Source: Streptomyces qinglanensis (GTDB lineage: Bacteria > Actinomycetota > Actinomycetes > Streptomycetales > Streptomycetaceae). Taken from it: a stretch of DNA of 64,000 bases. A program made the position numbers and the translations under genes. This document shows, piece after piece, positions 47,992 to 56,026 of this stretch. The notes under the pieces are model-generated. The model saw nothing but the letters and a program-made list of their open reading frames with translations. It had not been told where the DNA came from and searched no databases. The stretch spans positions 248,001 through 312,000 of the forward strand of contig NZ_FOGO01000008.1 in the NCBI RefSeq assembly GCF_900111245.1, read 5' to 3'. Every line of letters starts with the position of its first letter. Position 1 is the stretch's first letter.

Positions 47992-49494
47992 TCAGGGCTG
48001 CTCCGGCTGCTCGGCCGGGGGCGGGGGCGCGGGCGGCGTCGGCCGGGCGAAGACGTGCGGGGTGCGGGCCTTGACCACGAAGTACGAGACGGTCAGCAGC
48101 AGCGCCCAGATCGGTGCGGCGTACAGCGAGACCCGGGCGTCCGGGTCGAAGCCCATCAGTGCGATCACCAGGAAGATGAAGGCCAGGGCCGCGATGCCGG
48201 TCCAGGGCGCGCCGGGCATCCGGAAGTCCGAGCGGCGCAGCTCGCCCCGGTCGGCCCTGGCCCGGTAGCGGAGCTGCGAGCAGAGGATCATGATCCAGGC
48301 CCACATGCCGGAGATGGTGGCGAAGGAGACGACGTAGTCGAACGCCTTGGACGGCCACTCGTAGTTGATCCACACGCCGGCCGACATCAGCGCGGCCGAG
48401 GCGGTGGTCCCGACGAACGGCAGGCCGGTGCCGGAGAGCCGGGTGAAGAGCCCCGGGCCCTGGCCGTTGAGCGCCAGGTCGCGCAGCATCCGGCCGGTGG
48501 AGTACATCCCCGAGTTGCAGGAGGAGAGCGCCGCGGTCAGCACCACGAAGTTGACGACGGCCGCGCCCGCGGGCAGCCCGATGCGCTGGAACGCGGCGAC
48601 GAACGGGCTGGTGCCAGGCTCGAACGCGGTCCAGGAGACGACCGAGAGGATGACGACCAGCGAGCCGATGTAGAACAGCGCGATCCGCCAGGGCACGGTG
48701 CGGATCGCCCGGGGCAGCACCGTGGCCGGGTCCGCGGCCTCGCCCGCGGTGACGCCGACCAGTTCGACGGCGAGGAACGAGAACATCACGATCTGCAGCG
48801 TCATCAGGGTGCTGCCGACGCCGTTGGGGAAGATCCCGTCGTGCTGGTAGAGATTGCCGACCGACGCGGTGTCACCGGCCTGCGAGAAGCCCAGCGTGAG
48901 CACCCCGAGGCCGATCAGGATCATGCCGACGATCGCGGTCACCTTGATCATCGAGAACCAGAACTCCAGCTCCCCGAAGAGCTTCACGGAGATCAGATTG
49001 ATGCCGTAGAGGGCGACGGTGAACACCAGTGCGGAGATCCACGGCTGGACGTTCCACCAGTAGTTCACATAGGTCGCGGCGGCCGTCACCTCGGTGATGC
49101 CGGTGACCACCCAGAAGAGCCAGTAGGTCCACCCCGTCACGAACCCCCAGTAGGGCCCGAGCAGTTCGCGCGCGTACTCGGAGAACGAGCCGGAGACCGG
49201 GCGGTACATCAGCAGTTCGCCCAGCGCGCGCATGATCACGTAGATGACGGCGCCCGCGACGAGGTACGCCAGGATGATGCTGGGTCCGGCCTTGTGGATG
49301 GACTTGCCCGCCCCCAGGAAGAGCCCGGTCCCGATGGCGCCGCCGATGGCGATCATCTGGATCTGCCGGCCGCCCAGCCCCCGCCGGTAGCCCTCGGGCG
49401 AGCCGCTGCCGGGGGCCGCGCCGTCGGCGCCTTCCGCCGCGGTGCCGGACGCCGGGTCCGGTACCGGATCGTGGTCCTCGACCTCGGAGGTCAT
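47992..49494 (-). CDS. APC-family amino acid permease (GabP/CycA-like)
   Basis: 500 residues with 12 predicted helices. Landmarks of the amino-acid transporter family: QIQMIAIGGAIGTGLFLGAG at helix 1, MRALGELLMYRPVSGSFSEYA, SSCNSGMYSTGRMLRDLA and DFRMPGAPWT before the last helices. A Pro-rich cytoplasmic tail ends the protein. It resembles permeases for GABA, D-serine/D-alanine or aromatic amino acids; the substrate is not decided by sequence. The ATG at 49494 has AAAGG eight bases upstream. Confidence 0.93.
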   Translation of the reverse strand: MTSEVEDHDPVPDPASGTAAEGADGAAPGSGSPEGYRRGLGGRQIQMIAIGGAIGTGLFLGAGKSIHKAGPSIILAYLVAGAVIYVIMRALGELLMYRPVSGSFSEYARELLGPYWGFVTGWTYWLFWVVTGITEVTAAATYVNYWWNVQPWISALVFTVALYGINLISVKLFGELEFWFSMIKVTAIVGMILIGLGVLTLGFSQAGDTASVGNLYQHDGIFPNGVGSTLMTLQIVMFSFLAVELVGVTAGEAADPATVLPRAIRTVPWRIALFYIGSLVVILSVVSWTAFEPGTSPFVAAFQRIGLPAGAAVVNFVVLTAALSSCNSGMYSTGRMLRDLALNGQGPGLFTRLSGTGLPFVGTTASAALMSAGVWINYEWPSKAFDYVVSFATISGMWAWIMILCSQLRYRARADRGELRRSDFRMPGAPWTGIAALAFIFLVIALMGFDPDARVSLYAAPIWALLLTVSYFVVKARTPHVFARPTPPAPPPPAEQPEQP

Positions 49495-49875
49495 CTGGTG
49501 CGCCTTTCGCCGTGCCGGTCCGGCCCGCTCCGGATCGCGCCCGATCCCCGGCCGGAGTCGTCCGGACAGGCGGCCGGCCCGCGGTGCGCCGCTGTGCGGC
49601 AGTGGCGGCACCCGGGGCCGCAGCCGGACGGGTGGAGACGTACCACGCGGAGCGCTCGGCGACGCAGGGCACACGGCGCGGGGGCGGCGGGCCCGGCGGC
49701 GGCGCGGGAGGCGGCACGGCGGACCGCCCCGGCCGCCGCCCCGGAGGGCGCACCGCAGCGGCCGTACGGCGCCGTGCACGAATACCCGACCGGGTGAACG
49801 GCGCGGACACGCAGGCGTACGCATCATGGCCATGCCATGCCGCTCGACGGCCGGTTCGGCCTCGCAGGCGGCGGC
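49495..49875. other. 381-bp intergenic region, no gene seen
   Basis: Between the DUF2017 stop and the permease start, both minus strand. Very GC-rich with Pro/Arg-type codon bias in all frames but no plausible start or conserved product. The permease promoter must be here; no clear element found. Confidence 0.5.
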
Positions 49876-50589
49876 TCAGTCGCCGGTGCCCGGCAGCAGC
49901 GTCTCCACCAGGGTCTCCTGCAGACCGCCCAGCCACAGGTAGGCCATCACCATGGGCTTGCGCTCGTCGGTGTCGGGCAGCCGGTAGAGCTCGTCGTCAC
50001 TGTCGTCGCTCACCTCCAGCCGGGTGCCGATGGCCAGCCGCAGGTCGTTGAGCGCGCCCAGCCACTGCTGGGACTGCTCCGGGGTCAGGGTGAGCACGGC
50101 GCCCCGCTCCCCCGGCGTCAGCCCGTCCAGCGCCCGCACCATCGCGAGCCCGGCCTCCCGCTTGTGGGCCCGCAGGTCGTTCTCGGTGTAGCGGCGGAAC
50201 TCCGCGGAGGCGGCCCGGTCCTGCTTGGCCCGCGCGGCCTCGTCGCTGCCGGGCTCGAGACCCTCGGCAGGCGCGGCGTCCGGCCCGGGACCGTAGGCGT
50301 CGGGGAAGAGCCGGGCCAGCACCGGGTCGGCGGGCGGCTCGCTGGGCCCCTCGGAGAACGGCGGCCAGGAGACCGCCTCGATGCCCGCCAGCTCCTCCTC
50401 CATGCTCGCGCCGCCCTCCGTGCCGGAGGACCCGGCGTCCTGCGGGGGCTGCGGCGGGTCGGCGGGTTCGCTGCCCGGGCCGATCAGCTCCAGGAGCTGC
50501 ACCGCGAGGCTGCGCAGGATCGAGATCTCCACCTCGTCCAGCGCGATGGCGGCGCCGCCGTCCCCGGTCGGCTCGAAGTGCCCGGCCAT
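49876..50589 (-). CDS. DUF2017 family protein
   Basis: 237 residues. The core has EVEISILRSLAVQLLELIG, an acidic Pro-rich insert, DPVLARLFPDAYG, FRRYTENDLRAHKR and WLGALNDLRLAIGTRL, a pattern fixed in actinobacterial DUF2017 proteins encoded next to clpS. The ATG at 50589 overlaps the clpS stop by one base (TGATG), so the two proteins are made together. Role unknown; the tight coupling suggests a link to ClpS-ClpA/C proteolysis. Confidence 0.93.
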   Translation of the reverse strand: MAGHFEPTGDGGAAIALDEVEISILRSLAVQLLELIGPGSEPADPPQPPQDAGSSGTEGGASMEEELAGIEAVSWPPFSEGPSEPPADPVLARLFPDAYGPGPDAAPAEGLEPGSDEAARAKQDRAASAEFRRYTENDLRAHKREAGLAMVRALDGLTPGERGAVLTLTPEQSQQWLGALNDLRLAIGTRLEVSDDSDDELYRLPDTDERKPMVMAYLWLGGLQETLVETLLPGTGD

Positions 50590-50900
50590 CAGCGGTCCTG
50601 GGTGAGCGTGGCCCACAGGCCGTAGCCGTGCATGGCCTGCACGTCGCGCTCCATCTCCTCGCGGGTCCCGCTGGAGACGATGGCGCGCCCCTTGTGGTGG
50701 ACGTCGAGCATCAGTTTCTTCGCCTTCTCCTTCGAATAGCCGAAGTACGCCTGGAACACGTACGTCACGTAGCTCATGAGGTTGACCGGGTCGTTGTGCA
50801 CGACGGTCACCCAGGGCACATCCGGCTCGGGAACCTCTACGGGTTCCTCGGTGGTCTCCGGGCGCTCGATCTCCGTGGGGGCGACACTCACGGGTCCCAT
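50589..50900 (-). CDS. clpS: ClpS adaptor protein
   Basis: 103 residues. Adaptor that hands N-degron substrates to ClpC/ClpA-ClpP. The binding pocket is intact: VVHNDPVNLMSYVTYVF and KLMLDVHHKGRAIV, plus GYGLWATL at the C-terminus. The N-terminal ~25 residues are a flexible acidic arm, as in other ClpS. Start ATG 50900 or GTG 50891; neither has a strong ribosome-binding site. Divergent from pncB across 119 bp that includes a palindrome at 50954-50966. Confidence 0.95.
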   Translation of the reverse strand: MGPVSVAPTEIERPETTEEPVEVPEPDVPWVTVVHNDPVNLMSYVTYVFQAYFGYSKEKAKKLMLDVHHKGRAIVSSGTREEMERDVQAMHGYGLWATLTQDR

Positions 50901-50953
50901 GCTGCCACTCGGCAGCCGGGGGCGCCCAAACAGCTCCCCCGAGGTCCGTATAT

Positions 50954-50966
50954 CGTCAGGCTGACG
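50954..50966. promoter_or_regulatory. 13-bp palindrome between clpS and pncB
   Basis: CGTCAG-G-CTGACG, preceded by the AT-rich GTATAT. Possible operator for pncB-pncA or clpS; no known consensus matched. Confidence 0.4.
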
Positions 50967-51019
50967 AGATCCGGGGTACGCTCGCAGCGACCGGCCCGAA
51001 CACGCGAGGTGAGGCAGCA

Positions 51020-52399
51020 GTGCTGGATTCCCCAGGGGGGCAGCCCCCGCACGACTCCCGGCAGGAACACGCCCGGCGGATGGAGACGGGGCTGCCGGTG
51101 GAGGTGCCGTCCACCGCGCTCTTCACCGACCAGTACGAGCTGACCATGCTGCAGGCCGCGCTGCGCGCCGGGACGGCCGAACGCCGCTCCGCCTTCGAGG
51201 TCTTCACCCGCCGGCTGCCCGAGGGCCGCCGCTACGGTGTCGTCGCGGGTACCGGACGGGTGCTGGACGCGGTGGAGAACTTCCGGTTCGACGGCCGGCT
51301 CCTCGACTTCCTGCGCGAGACCCGGGTGGTGGACGAACCGACCCTCGAACGGCTGGCCGACTACCGCTTCGGCGGCGACATCCTGGGCTACCCGGAGGGC
51401 GAGGTCTACTTCCCCGGCTCCCCCATCCTGCGGGTGGAGGGCACGTTCGCCGAGTGCGTGCTGCTGGAGACGGTGATCCTCTCGATCCTCAACCACGACT
51501 CCGCCGTGGCCGCCGCGGCCTCCCGGATGGCGGTGGCCGCGGCCGACCGCCCGCTGATCGAGATGGGCGCCCGCCGCACCCACGAACTCGGCGCCGTGGC
51601 CGCCGCCCGGGCGGCCTACGTCGGCGGCTTCGACACCACCTCCGACCTGGCCGCAGGCTTCCGCTACCGCATCCCCACCGTCGGCACCAGCGCCCACGCC
51701 TTCACGCTGCTGCACGACACCGAGCGGGACGCCTTCACCGCTCAGGTCGACTCCCTGGGCAGCGGCACGACGCTGCTGGTGGACACCTACGACGTGGCCG
51801 AGGCGGTGCGCACCGCGGTCGAGGTCGCCGGCCCGGACCTGGGCGCCGTCCGGATCGACTCCGGGGACCTGCTGCTGGTGGCCCACCGGGTGCGCCAGCA
51901 GCTCGACGAGCTGGGCGCGGACCGGACCCGGATCGTGGTCACCAGCGACCTGGACGAGTACGCCATCGCCTCGCTGGCCGCGGCCCCGGTGGACGCCTAC
52001 GGCGTGGGCACCCAGTTGGTCACCGGCAGCGGCCACCCGACCTGCTCGATGGTCTACAAACTGGTGGCCCGCGCCGACTCCGACGACCCCGGGGCACCGC
52101 TGCGCCCGGTCGCCAAGCGTTCGACCGGTGGCAAGACCTCCATCGGCGGCGCCAAGTGGGCCGCCCGGCCGGTGGACGCGGAGGGAGTCGCCACGGCGGA
52201 GATCGTGGGCACCGGCGAGGTGCCCCCCGAGCTGGCCGAGCACCTCGTCCAGGTGAAGCTGGTCGACCGGGGCACCGTCGTCGGCCGCGAGCCCCTGGAC
52301 GCCGCCCGCGAGCGCCACCGGGCGGCCCGCGCGCGGCTGCCGATGTCCGCGACCCAGCTCTCCCGCGGCGAACCGGTACTCCCCGTCGAGCACGTGTAA
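51020..52399 (+). CDS. pncB: Nicotinate phosphoribosyltransferase
   Basis: 459 residues from GTG 51020 (GAGGTGAGG five bases upstream); ATG at 51080 is a possible shorter start without a site. Converts nicotinate plus PRPP to NaMN in NAD salvage. Family marks: TALFTDQYELTMLQAALRAG, RRLPEGRRYGVVAGTGRVLDAV, GTSAHAFTLLH with the catalytic His226, DTYDVAEAVRTAV, RIDSGDLLLVAHRVRQ and GVGTQLVTG. All key segments are present. The nicotinamidase gene follows in the same direction, so pncB and pncA make a salvage pair. Confidence 0.96.
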   Translation: MLDSPGGQPPHDSRQEHARRMETGLPVEVPSTALFTDQYELTMLQAALRAGTAERRSAFEVFTRRLPEGRRYGVVAGTGRVLDAVENFRFDGRLLDFLRETRVVDEPTLERLADYRFGGDILGYPEGEVYFPGSPILRVEGTFAECVLLETVILSILNHDSAVAAAASRMAVAAADRPLIEMGARRTHELGAVAAARAAYVGGFDTTSDLAAGFRYRIPTVGTSAHAFTLLHDTERDAFTAQVDSLGSGTTLLVDTYDVAEAVRTAVEVAGPDLGAVRIDSGDLLLVAHRVRQQLDELGADRTRIVVTSDLDEYAIASLAAAPVDAYGVGTQLVTGSGHPTCSMVYKLVARADSDDPGAPLRPVAKRSTGGKTSIGGAKWAARPVDAEGVATAEIVGTGEVPPELAEHLVQVKLVDRGTVVGREPLDAARERHRAARARLPMSATQLSRGEPVLPVEHV

Positions 52400-52573
52400 C
52401 CCCCGGTACGGTGAACCGCCGCGGCGGCGTCCGCACACTGCCGCCGGGCCCCGCGAGTGTCTAGTCTCGGAGGTGACGGGCGGCGGCTCCCCTCATGTCC
52501 GCCGAGGGCGCACCCGCCCGCCGCTCCCCGGCCCGCCCCTCCCAGCCGACCCACCAGCCGAAAGGTGTGCACC

Positions 52574-53167
52574 ATGCACCGGGCACTGATCGTCGTGGAC
52601 GTCCAGAACGACTTCTGCGAAGGCGGCAGTCTCGCCGTCGCGGGCGGCGCCGACGTCGCGGCCGCCATCACCGACCTGGTCGGGGACGCCTCCGCCGGTT
52701 ACCGCCACGTCGTCGCGACCCGGGACGCGCACATCGACCCCGGCGACCACTTCTCCGCCGACCCCGACTACCGGCACTCCTGGCCGCCGCACTGCGTGGC
52801 GGGCACCGAGGGCGTGGGCTTCCACCCGAACTTCACGCCCGCCGTCGCGTCCGGCGCCATCGAGGCGGTCTTCGACAAGGGCGCCCACACCGCCGCCTAC
52901 AGCGGCTTCGAGGGCGCCGACGAGAACGGTGTCACGCTGGCGGACTGGCTGCGCGAGCGGCGGGTGACCGAGGTGGACATCGTCGGCATCGCCACGGACC
53001 ACTGCGTACGCGAGACGGCGCTGGACGCCGCCCGCGAGGGCTTCCGCACCCAGGTGCTGCTCGACCTGACCGCGGGCGTCGCCGAGGAGACCGTCCAGCG
53101 GGCGCTGGACGAGCTGCGCGAGGAGGGCGTGGAGCTGACCGGCAAGCCCGTGGTCGCCTCCGCCTAG
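52574..53167 (+). CDS. pncA: Nicotinamidase (isochorismatase family)
   Basis: 197 residues. Deamidates nicotinamide to nicotinate, the substrate of PncB upstream. The catalytic triad is Asp9 (VVDVQNDF), Lys102 (FDKGAH) and Cys144 (ATDHCV). The metal-binding DAH (51-53) and a His in YRHSWPPHC are present, with the cis-peptide GIAT before the Cys. The ATG at 52574 has AAAGG eight bases upstream. 174 bp separate it from pncB; TAGTCT near 52461 may give it a separate promoter. Confidence 0.96.
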   Translation: MHRALIVVDVQNDFCEGGSLAVAGGADVAAAITDLVGDASAGYRHVVATRDAHIDPGDHFSADPDYRHSWPPHCVAGTEGVGFHPNFTPAVASGAIEAVFDKGAHTAAYSGFEGADENGVTLADWLRERRVTEVDIVGIATDHCVRETALDAAREGFRTQVLLDLTAGVAEETVQRALDELREEGVELTGKPVVASA

Positions 53168-53329
53168 AGCCGCTCGTGCGGGCCGGGGGCCGGTGAGCGC
53201 TCCCCGCCCGGGTCCCGGGTGCGCAGCGTGCGGAGCGGCCCGAGCCCACGGACCCGGCCGTGCGCCCGCCGCCGACCGGGGAGTCCGCCCGCGATCCGTG
53301 CGCGGCCCGCGAAGAACCGCCGTCACACG

Positions 53330-53362
53330 CCTGCCTCCGGCCCGCGAAGGGCCGGAGGCAGG
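53330..53362. terminator. 14-bp bidirectional hairpin
   Basis: Perfect stem (53330-53343 with 53349-53362), 5-nt loop, between convergent pncA and the hypothetical gene at 53382. Confidence 0.85.
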
Positions 53363-53381
53363 GGCGTCGGCAGACGCAGGG

Positions 53382-53876
53382 TCACGCCGGGGTGACGCGC
53401 AGCAGCGCCGCGATGGGGCGCCAGGAGTTGCGGTCGTCGTCCGGGACGGCACGCCAGACCAGCCCCTCGGGGTGGTGCAGCACCGCCGTGACCTCGTCCG
53501 CGGTGGGCGGTTCCGCGTTGCCCCGCAGGTAGATCGCCCGCAGGCCGAGGTTCCGCAGCCTGGTCAGGGCGCGGGCGCGGTTCCCGGCGTGCACCAGCAC
53601 CCGGACACGCTGCTCCTCGCCGGATCTGCGCACCGTGGCCTCACGCACCGTGTGCGGTTCGTCCGCGAACGCCGACCAGCGCCGCGAGGCCGGCAGCAGC
53701 CCGGAGCGCCCCGGGGCGGGAGCGACGGCGGAGCGATGGGCTCCGCTTCCACTCCCGCTCCGCGCGCCCGGCGCGGCGGCACCGGCGGCGGCACTGTGCG
53801 GCTCGCGCGGCACCGGAAGGGTCAGCGCGACGATCACGCTGCCGTCCGGAAGCCTGACGAATCCGCCTCCTGACAT
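53382..53876 (-). CDS. Hypothetical protein
   Basis: 164 residues. Opens with SGGGFVRLPDGSVIVALTLPVPRE, has a low-complexity Ala/Gly/Ser stretch (about residues 30-60), and a C-terminal half with an alpha/beta feel (VRVLVHAGNRARALTRLRNLGLRAIYLRG, PPTADEVTAVLHHPEGLVWR). No family recognised. The start is ATG at 53876, nine bases after GGGGGAG; another ATG three codons upstream is in frame. No membrane segment or signal. Its promoter lies in the AT-rich region upstream. Confidence 0.7.
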   Translation of the reverse strand: MSGGGFVRLPDGSVIVALTLPVPREPHSAAAGAAAPGARSGSGSGAHRSAVAPAPGRSGLLPASRRWSAFADEPHTVREATVRRSGEEQRVRVLVHAGNRARALTRLRNLGLRAIYLRGNAEPPTADEVTAVLHHPEGLVWRAVPDDDRNSWRPIAALLRVTPA

Positions 53877-54583
53877 GATCACCATCTCCCCCGTGAGACT
53901 CGTTCGGGTCGGTCGATACGGGGTCGCCCTGAGGCATCCCCACCATGCATCTAAACGCGATCGAGCGCCGATCGCCAGGGGGTAACGGATGATCATGTTT
54001 TGACCTGCAACGATGCAAACAAATTCATACCTGGGTTGCACAGCCGTCGATCACCTGTACCCGGCAACCCGTTCGTAGATCTTCAGACCCCCCTGACCGT
54101 GCGTAACTGTGCCATCTTGTTGACTGTTTTGCACCATTTTACGTGCTTTGTCGCGGCTGGTTGAAGGGGCTACTACTTTTCGCGTCGCCATTGGCCCGAC
54201 CGCTGGCAACGAGGAAACCCGACCCGGACGCCCGACTAAGCGGAATCCTCAACTCCCCATCAGATAGCGGGTGCGAACACTGGTGCGGGAGCACGCACCG
54301 CGCGCCGAACCGCCCTCCGCCGGACGCGCCGGACGCAGGGAGCGTGCGACCCTCGCAAGACCCCTCCGCCGTCCGCCAGTTGGGACAACCGGAACCCCGT
54401 GCGCCAGTGCGCCCCCCGTGCAACTACGGCGTGGGTCAGCTCACGCTTGCCGTGCTTTCCGCAGGGGCATGCCGGACCGTAGAGTCGTTCGATGGCGCCC
54501 CGTTTGTACCGAGGCAACCCGTAGCGCACATCGACCTGTTCACCCGTTCAGACCGTGCCCACACCCCCGAGGACGGATCCGCC
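53877..54583. other. 707-bp AT-rich divergent intergenic region
   Basis: Bases 54001-54180 are 52% G+C by count, far below the ~73% of the flanks. It includes TTGTTGACTGTTTTGC (54118 onward), an inverted pair GGGTTGC (54033-54039) with GCAACCC (54064-54070), and TGCA-ACGA-TGCA near 54006. No RNA family or conserved ORF was recognised. From 54200 on the base composition returns to normal. A promoter-like pair lies at 54456-54485. Confidence 0.6.
54456..54485 (+). promoter_or_regulatory. Candidate promoter for the small membrane protein gene
   Basis: TTTCCG (54456-54461), 18-bp spacer, TAGAGT (54480-54485), the latter fitting the Streptomyces -10 consensus TAGRRT. About 100 bp before the ATG at 54584. 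Confidence 0.45.
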
Positions 54584-54904
54584 ATGCCGCGTCCGCACCC
54601 CGCCCAACTCGTCTACGGCTCGGCCACCGTCATCTGCGCCACGCTCGCCATGCTGCTGCTCTTCGAGACGCGTTCCGGCGCCTGGATCGCCGTGATCGCT
54701 CTCGCGTCCCTCGCACTTGGCCTGCTGGTGGCAGTGACCGTCCCCGCCGCCGGACCAACGCTGCGGCGACGCCGGACCGTTGCCCGCGGCCCCGCCGGCG
54801 TGGGCCCCCACGCTCCGGCGGCGCTGCCCGGCCCCGCGCCCGCCGCGCGGACGGCCGCCGCACCGGCTCCCGCCGCGACAGCGGGGCTGGGAGCCCGCAA
54901 CTGA
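54584..54904 (+). CDS. Small membrane protein
   Basis: 106 residues. Two adjacent membrane helices (VYGSATVICATLAMLLLF and WIAVIALASLALGLLVAVTV) joined by a short turn, then a ~50-residue Ala/Pro/Arg-rich cytoplasmic tail. No family recognised. The ATG at 54584 has GAGGA rather far upstream (13 bases), so the start is moderately sure. It is convergent with the RDD gene. Confidence 0.7.
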   Translation: MPRPHPAQLVYGSATVICATLAMLLLFETRSGAWIAVIALASLALGLLVAVTVPAAGPTLRRRRTVARGPAGVGPHAPAALPGPAPAARTAAAPAPAATAGLGARN

Positions 54905-54955
54905 CCGTGCCCGCCACCCGCTCCCGGACTCCCCCGGCCACCGCGCCGGGGGCTC

Positions 54956-55042
54956 CCGGACCGCAGATCCCCCGGGCCGGACCGCAAAGGCCCCGGGCCG
55001 GACCGCGGAGCGCACCCGGACCGCGGAGTACGCCCGGACCGC
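54956..55042. repeat. Five imperfect tandem copies with core CCGGACCGC
   Basis: The core starts at 54956, 54977, 54998, 55016 and 55034 (periods 21, 21, 18, 18), filling the gap between the convergent small-membrane-protein and RDD genes up to 8 bp from the RDD stop. Confidence 0.85.
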
Positions 55043-55049
55043 AGAGCCG

Positions 55050-55790
55050 TCAGTCCGCCGCGACCACCACCGTGCGCGCCGCCTTGTCGTGCAGGCACTG
55101 CTGATAGGGCTTGTCCCAGGTGCAGAAGAGTACGTTCACCAGCCAGAACAGCGAACCCGCACAGGGCACCAGCGGAGGGATCTGGTAGACGGCCGCCCGC
55201 AGCCACCCCGGACTACCCGCCGGTACAGCACCGTTCTGCAGCATCGCGACCCGGACGCGCATCAGCTTCTTGCCGACCGTCTGCCCCGAGTTCGTCAGCA
55301 TCAGCCCCTCGTAGAGGAAGTAGACGAGGGTGTAGCTGAGCTGAGGCCAGTAGTCGATGCCGGTGTCGGTCGAGTAGCCGCCCTCGACCACACCCGCGAT
55401 GATGCCGATCGGGATGGCCACCAGCAGCGCGTCGATGATCCGGGCCACCAGGCGCTTGCCCCGGGACGCCAGCGGTGCCATCCCCGCCAGCGGGTCCGCG
55501 GCACCCTCCGGTCCCCCGTACGGGTTGTCGTAGGGGCCCCCGCCGCTGCCCGGCCCACCGGCGCCGCCCGGACCACCGCCGTAGCCACCGCCGTAGCCGT
55601 CTCCAGGACCGCCGCCCGCGGGAGGCGGCGGCGGATTGCCGTACGGCGTGCCCGGCCCGCCTGGCGGCGGAGACCCGGGGCCGGGCGGCTCCTGCCCTGG
55701 CGGCTGCCCGCCCGCGGCGGGGCGCTGCGGCTCCTGCCCCGGCTCCTGCGGCTTCCGGAACGGATCGTTCTCCGGCTGGTCCGTACTCAT
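55050..55790 (-). CDS. RDD family membrane protein
   Basis: 246 residues. A long Pro/Gly/Gln-rich cytoplasmic N-terminus (~105 residues, with GYGGGYGGGPGG) precedes the RDD domain: LASRGKRLVARIIDALLVAIPIG (Arg-Asp landmarks), a second helix (YTLVYFLYEGLML), NSGQTVGKKLMRVRV and a third helix (IPPLVPCAGSLFWLVNVLF), ending WDKPYQQCLHDKAARTVVV. RDD proteins are membrane proteins, some acting as ion antiporters. ATG at 55790 with a weak site (CGGGCC). Paralogue of the RDD gene just upstream. Confidence 0.9.
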   Translation of the reverse strand: MSTDQPENDPFRKPQEPGQEPQRPAAGGQPPGQEPPGPGSPPPGGPGTPYGNPPPPPAGGGPGDGYGGGYGGGPGGAGGPGSGGGPYDNPYGGPEGAADPLAGMAPLASRGKRLVARIIDALLVAIPIGIIAGVVEGGYSTDTGIDYWPQLSYTLVYFLYEGLMLTNSGQTVGKKLMRVRVAMLQNGAVPAGSPGWLRAAVYQIPPLVPCAGSLFWLVNVLFCTWDKPYQQCLHDKAARTVVVAAD

Positions 55791-55905
55791 GGCCCGAGTG
55801 CACCGCCCCCGGGTGCCCACCGCATCCGGGGCGGGCTGTTCGGGGGACGGGGAGGTCCGTCCGCCTCCGGTCCCCGAGGCGCCGCACCCCGCGGGAGGCC
55901 GTACC

Positions 55906-55958
55906 CCAGAGGGCGCCGCACCCCAGAGCGTGTACGTACTCCAGAGCGTGTACGTACC
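55906..55958. repeat. Tandem repeat upstream of the RDD gene
   Basis: CCAGAGCGTGTACGTACT at 55923-55940 is repeated at 55941-55958 with one change, after a diverged copy at 55906-55922. Each copy contains the palindrome GTACGTAC. Confidence 0.85.
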
Positions 55959-56026
55959 TCAGGAGGTGCCGCGCGAGGCGGATCCCCGCACCGGCACGCC
56001 CCGGCGCGGGTCCGGCACCCCGGCGG

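Noticed and set aside
54143..54583. N-terminal extension of the small membrane protein into the AT-rich region
   Set aside because: The translated part has no domain-like pattern, no ribosome-binding site at its ATG, and a good -10/-35 pair lies inside it.
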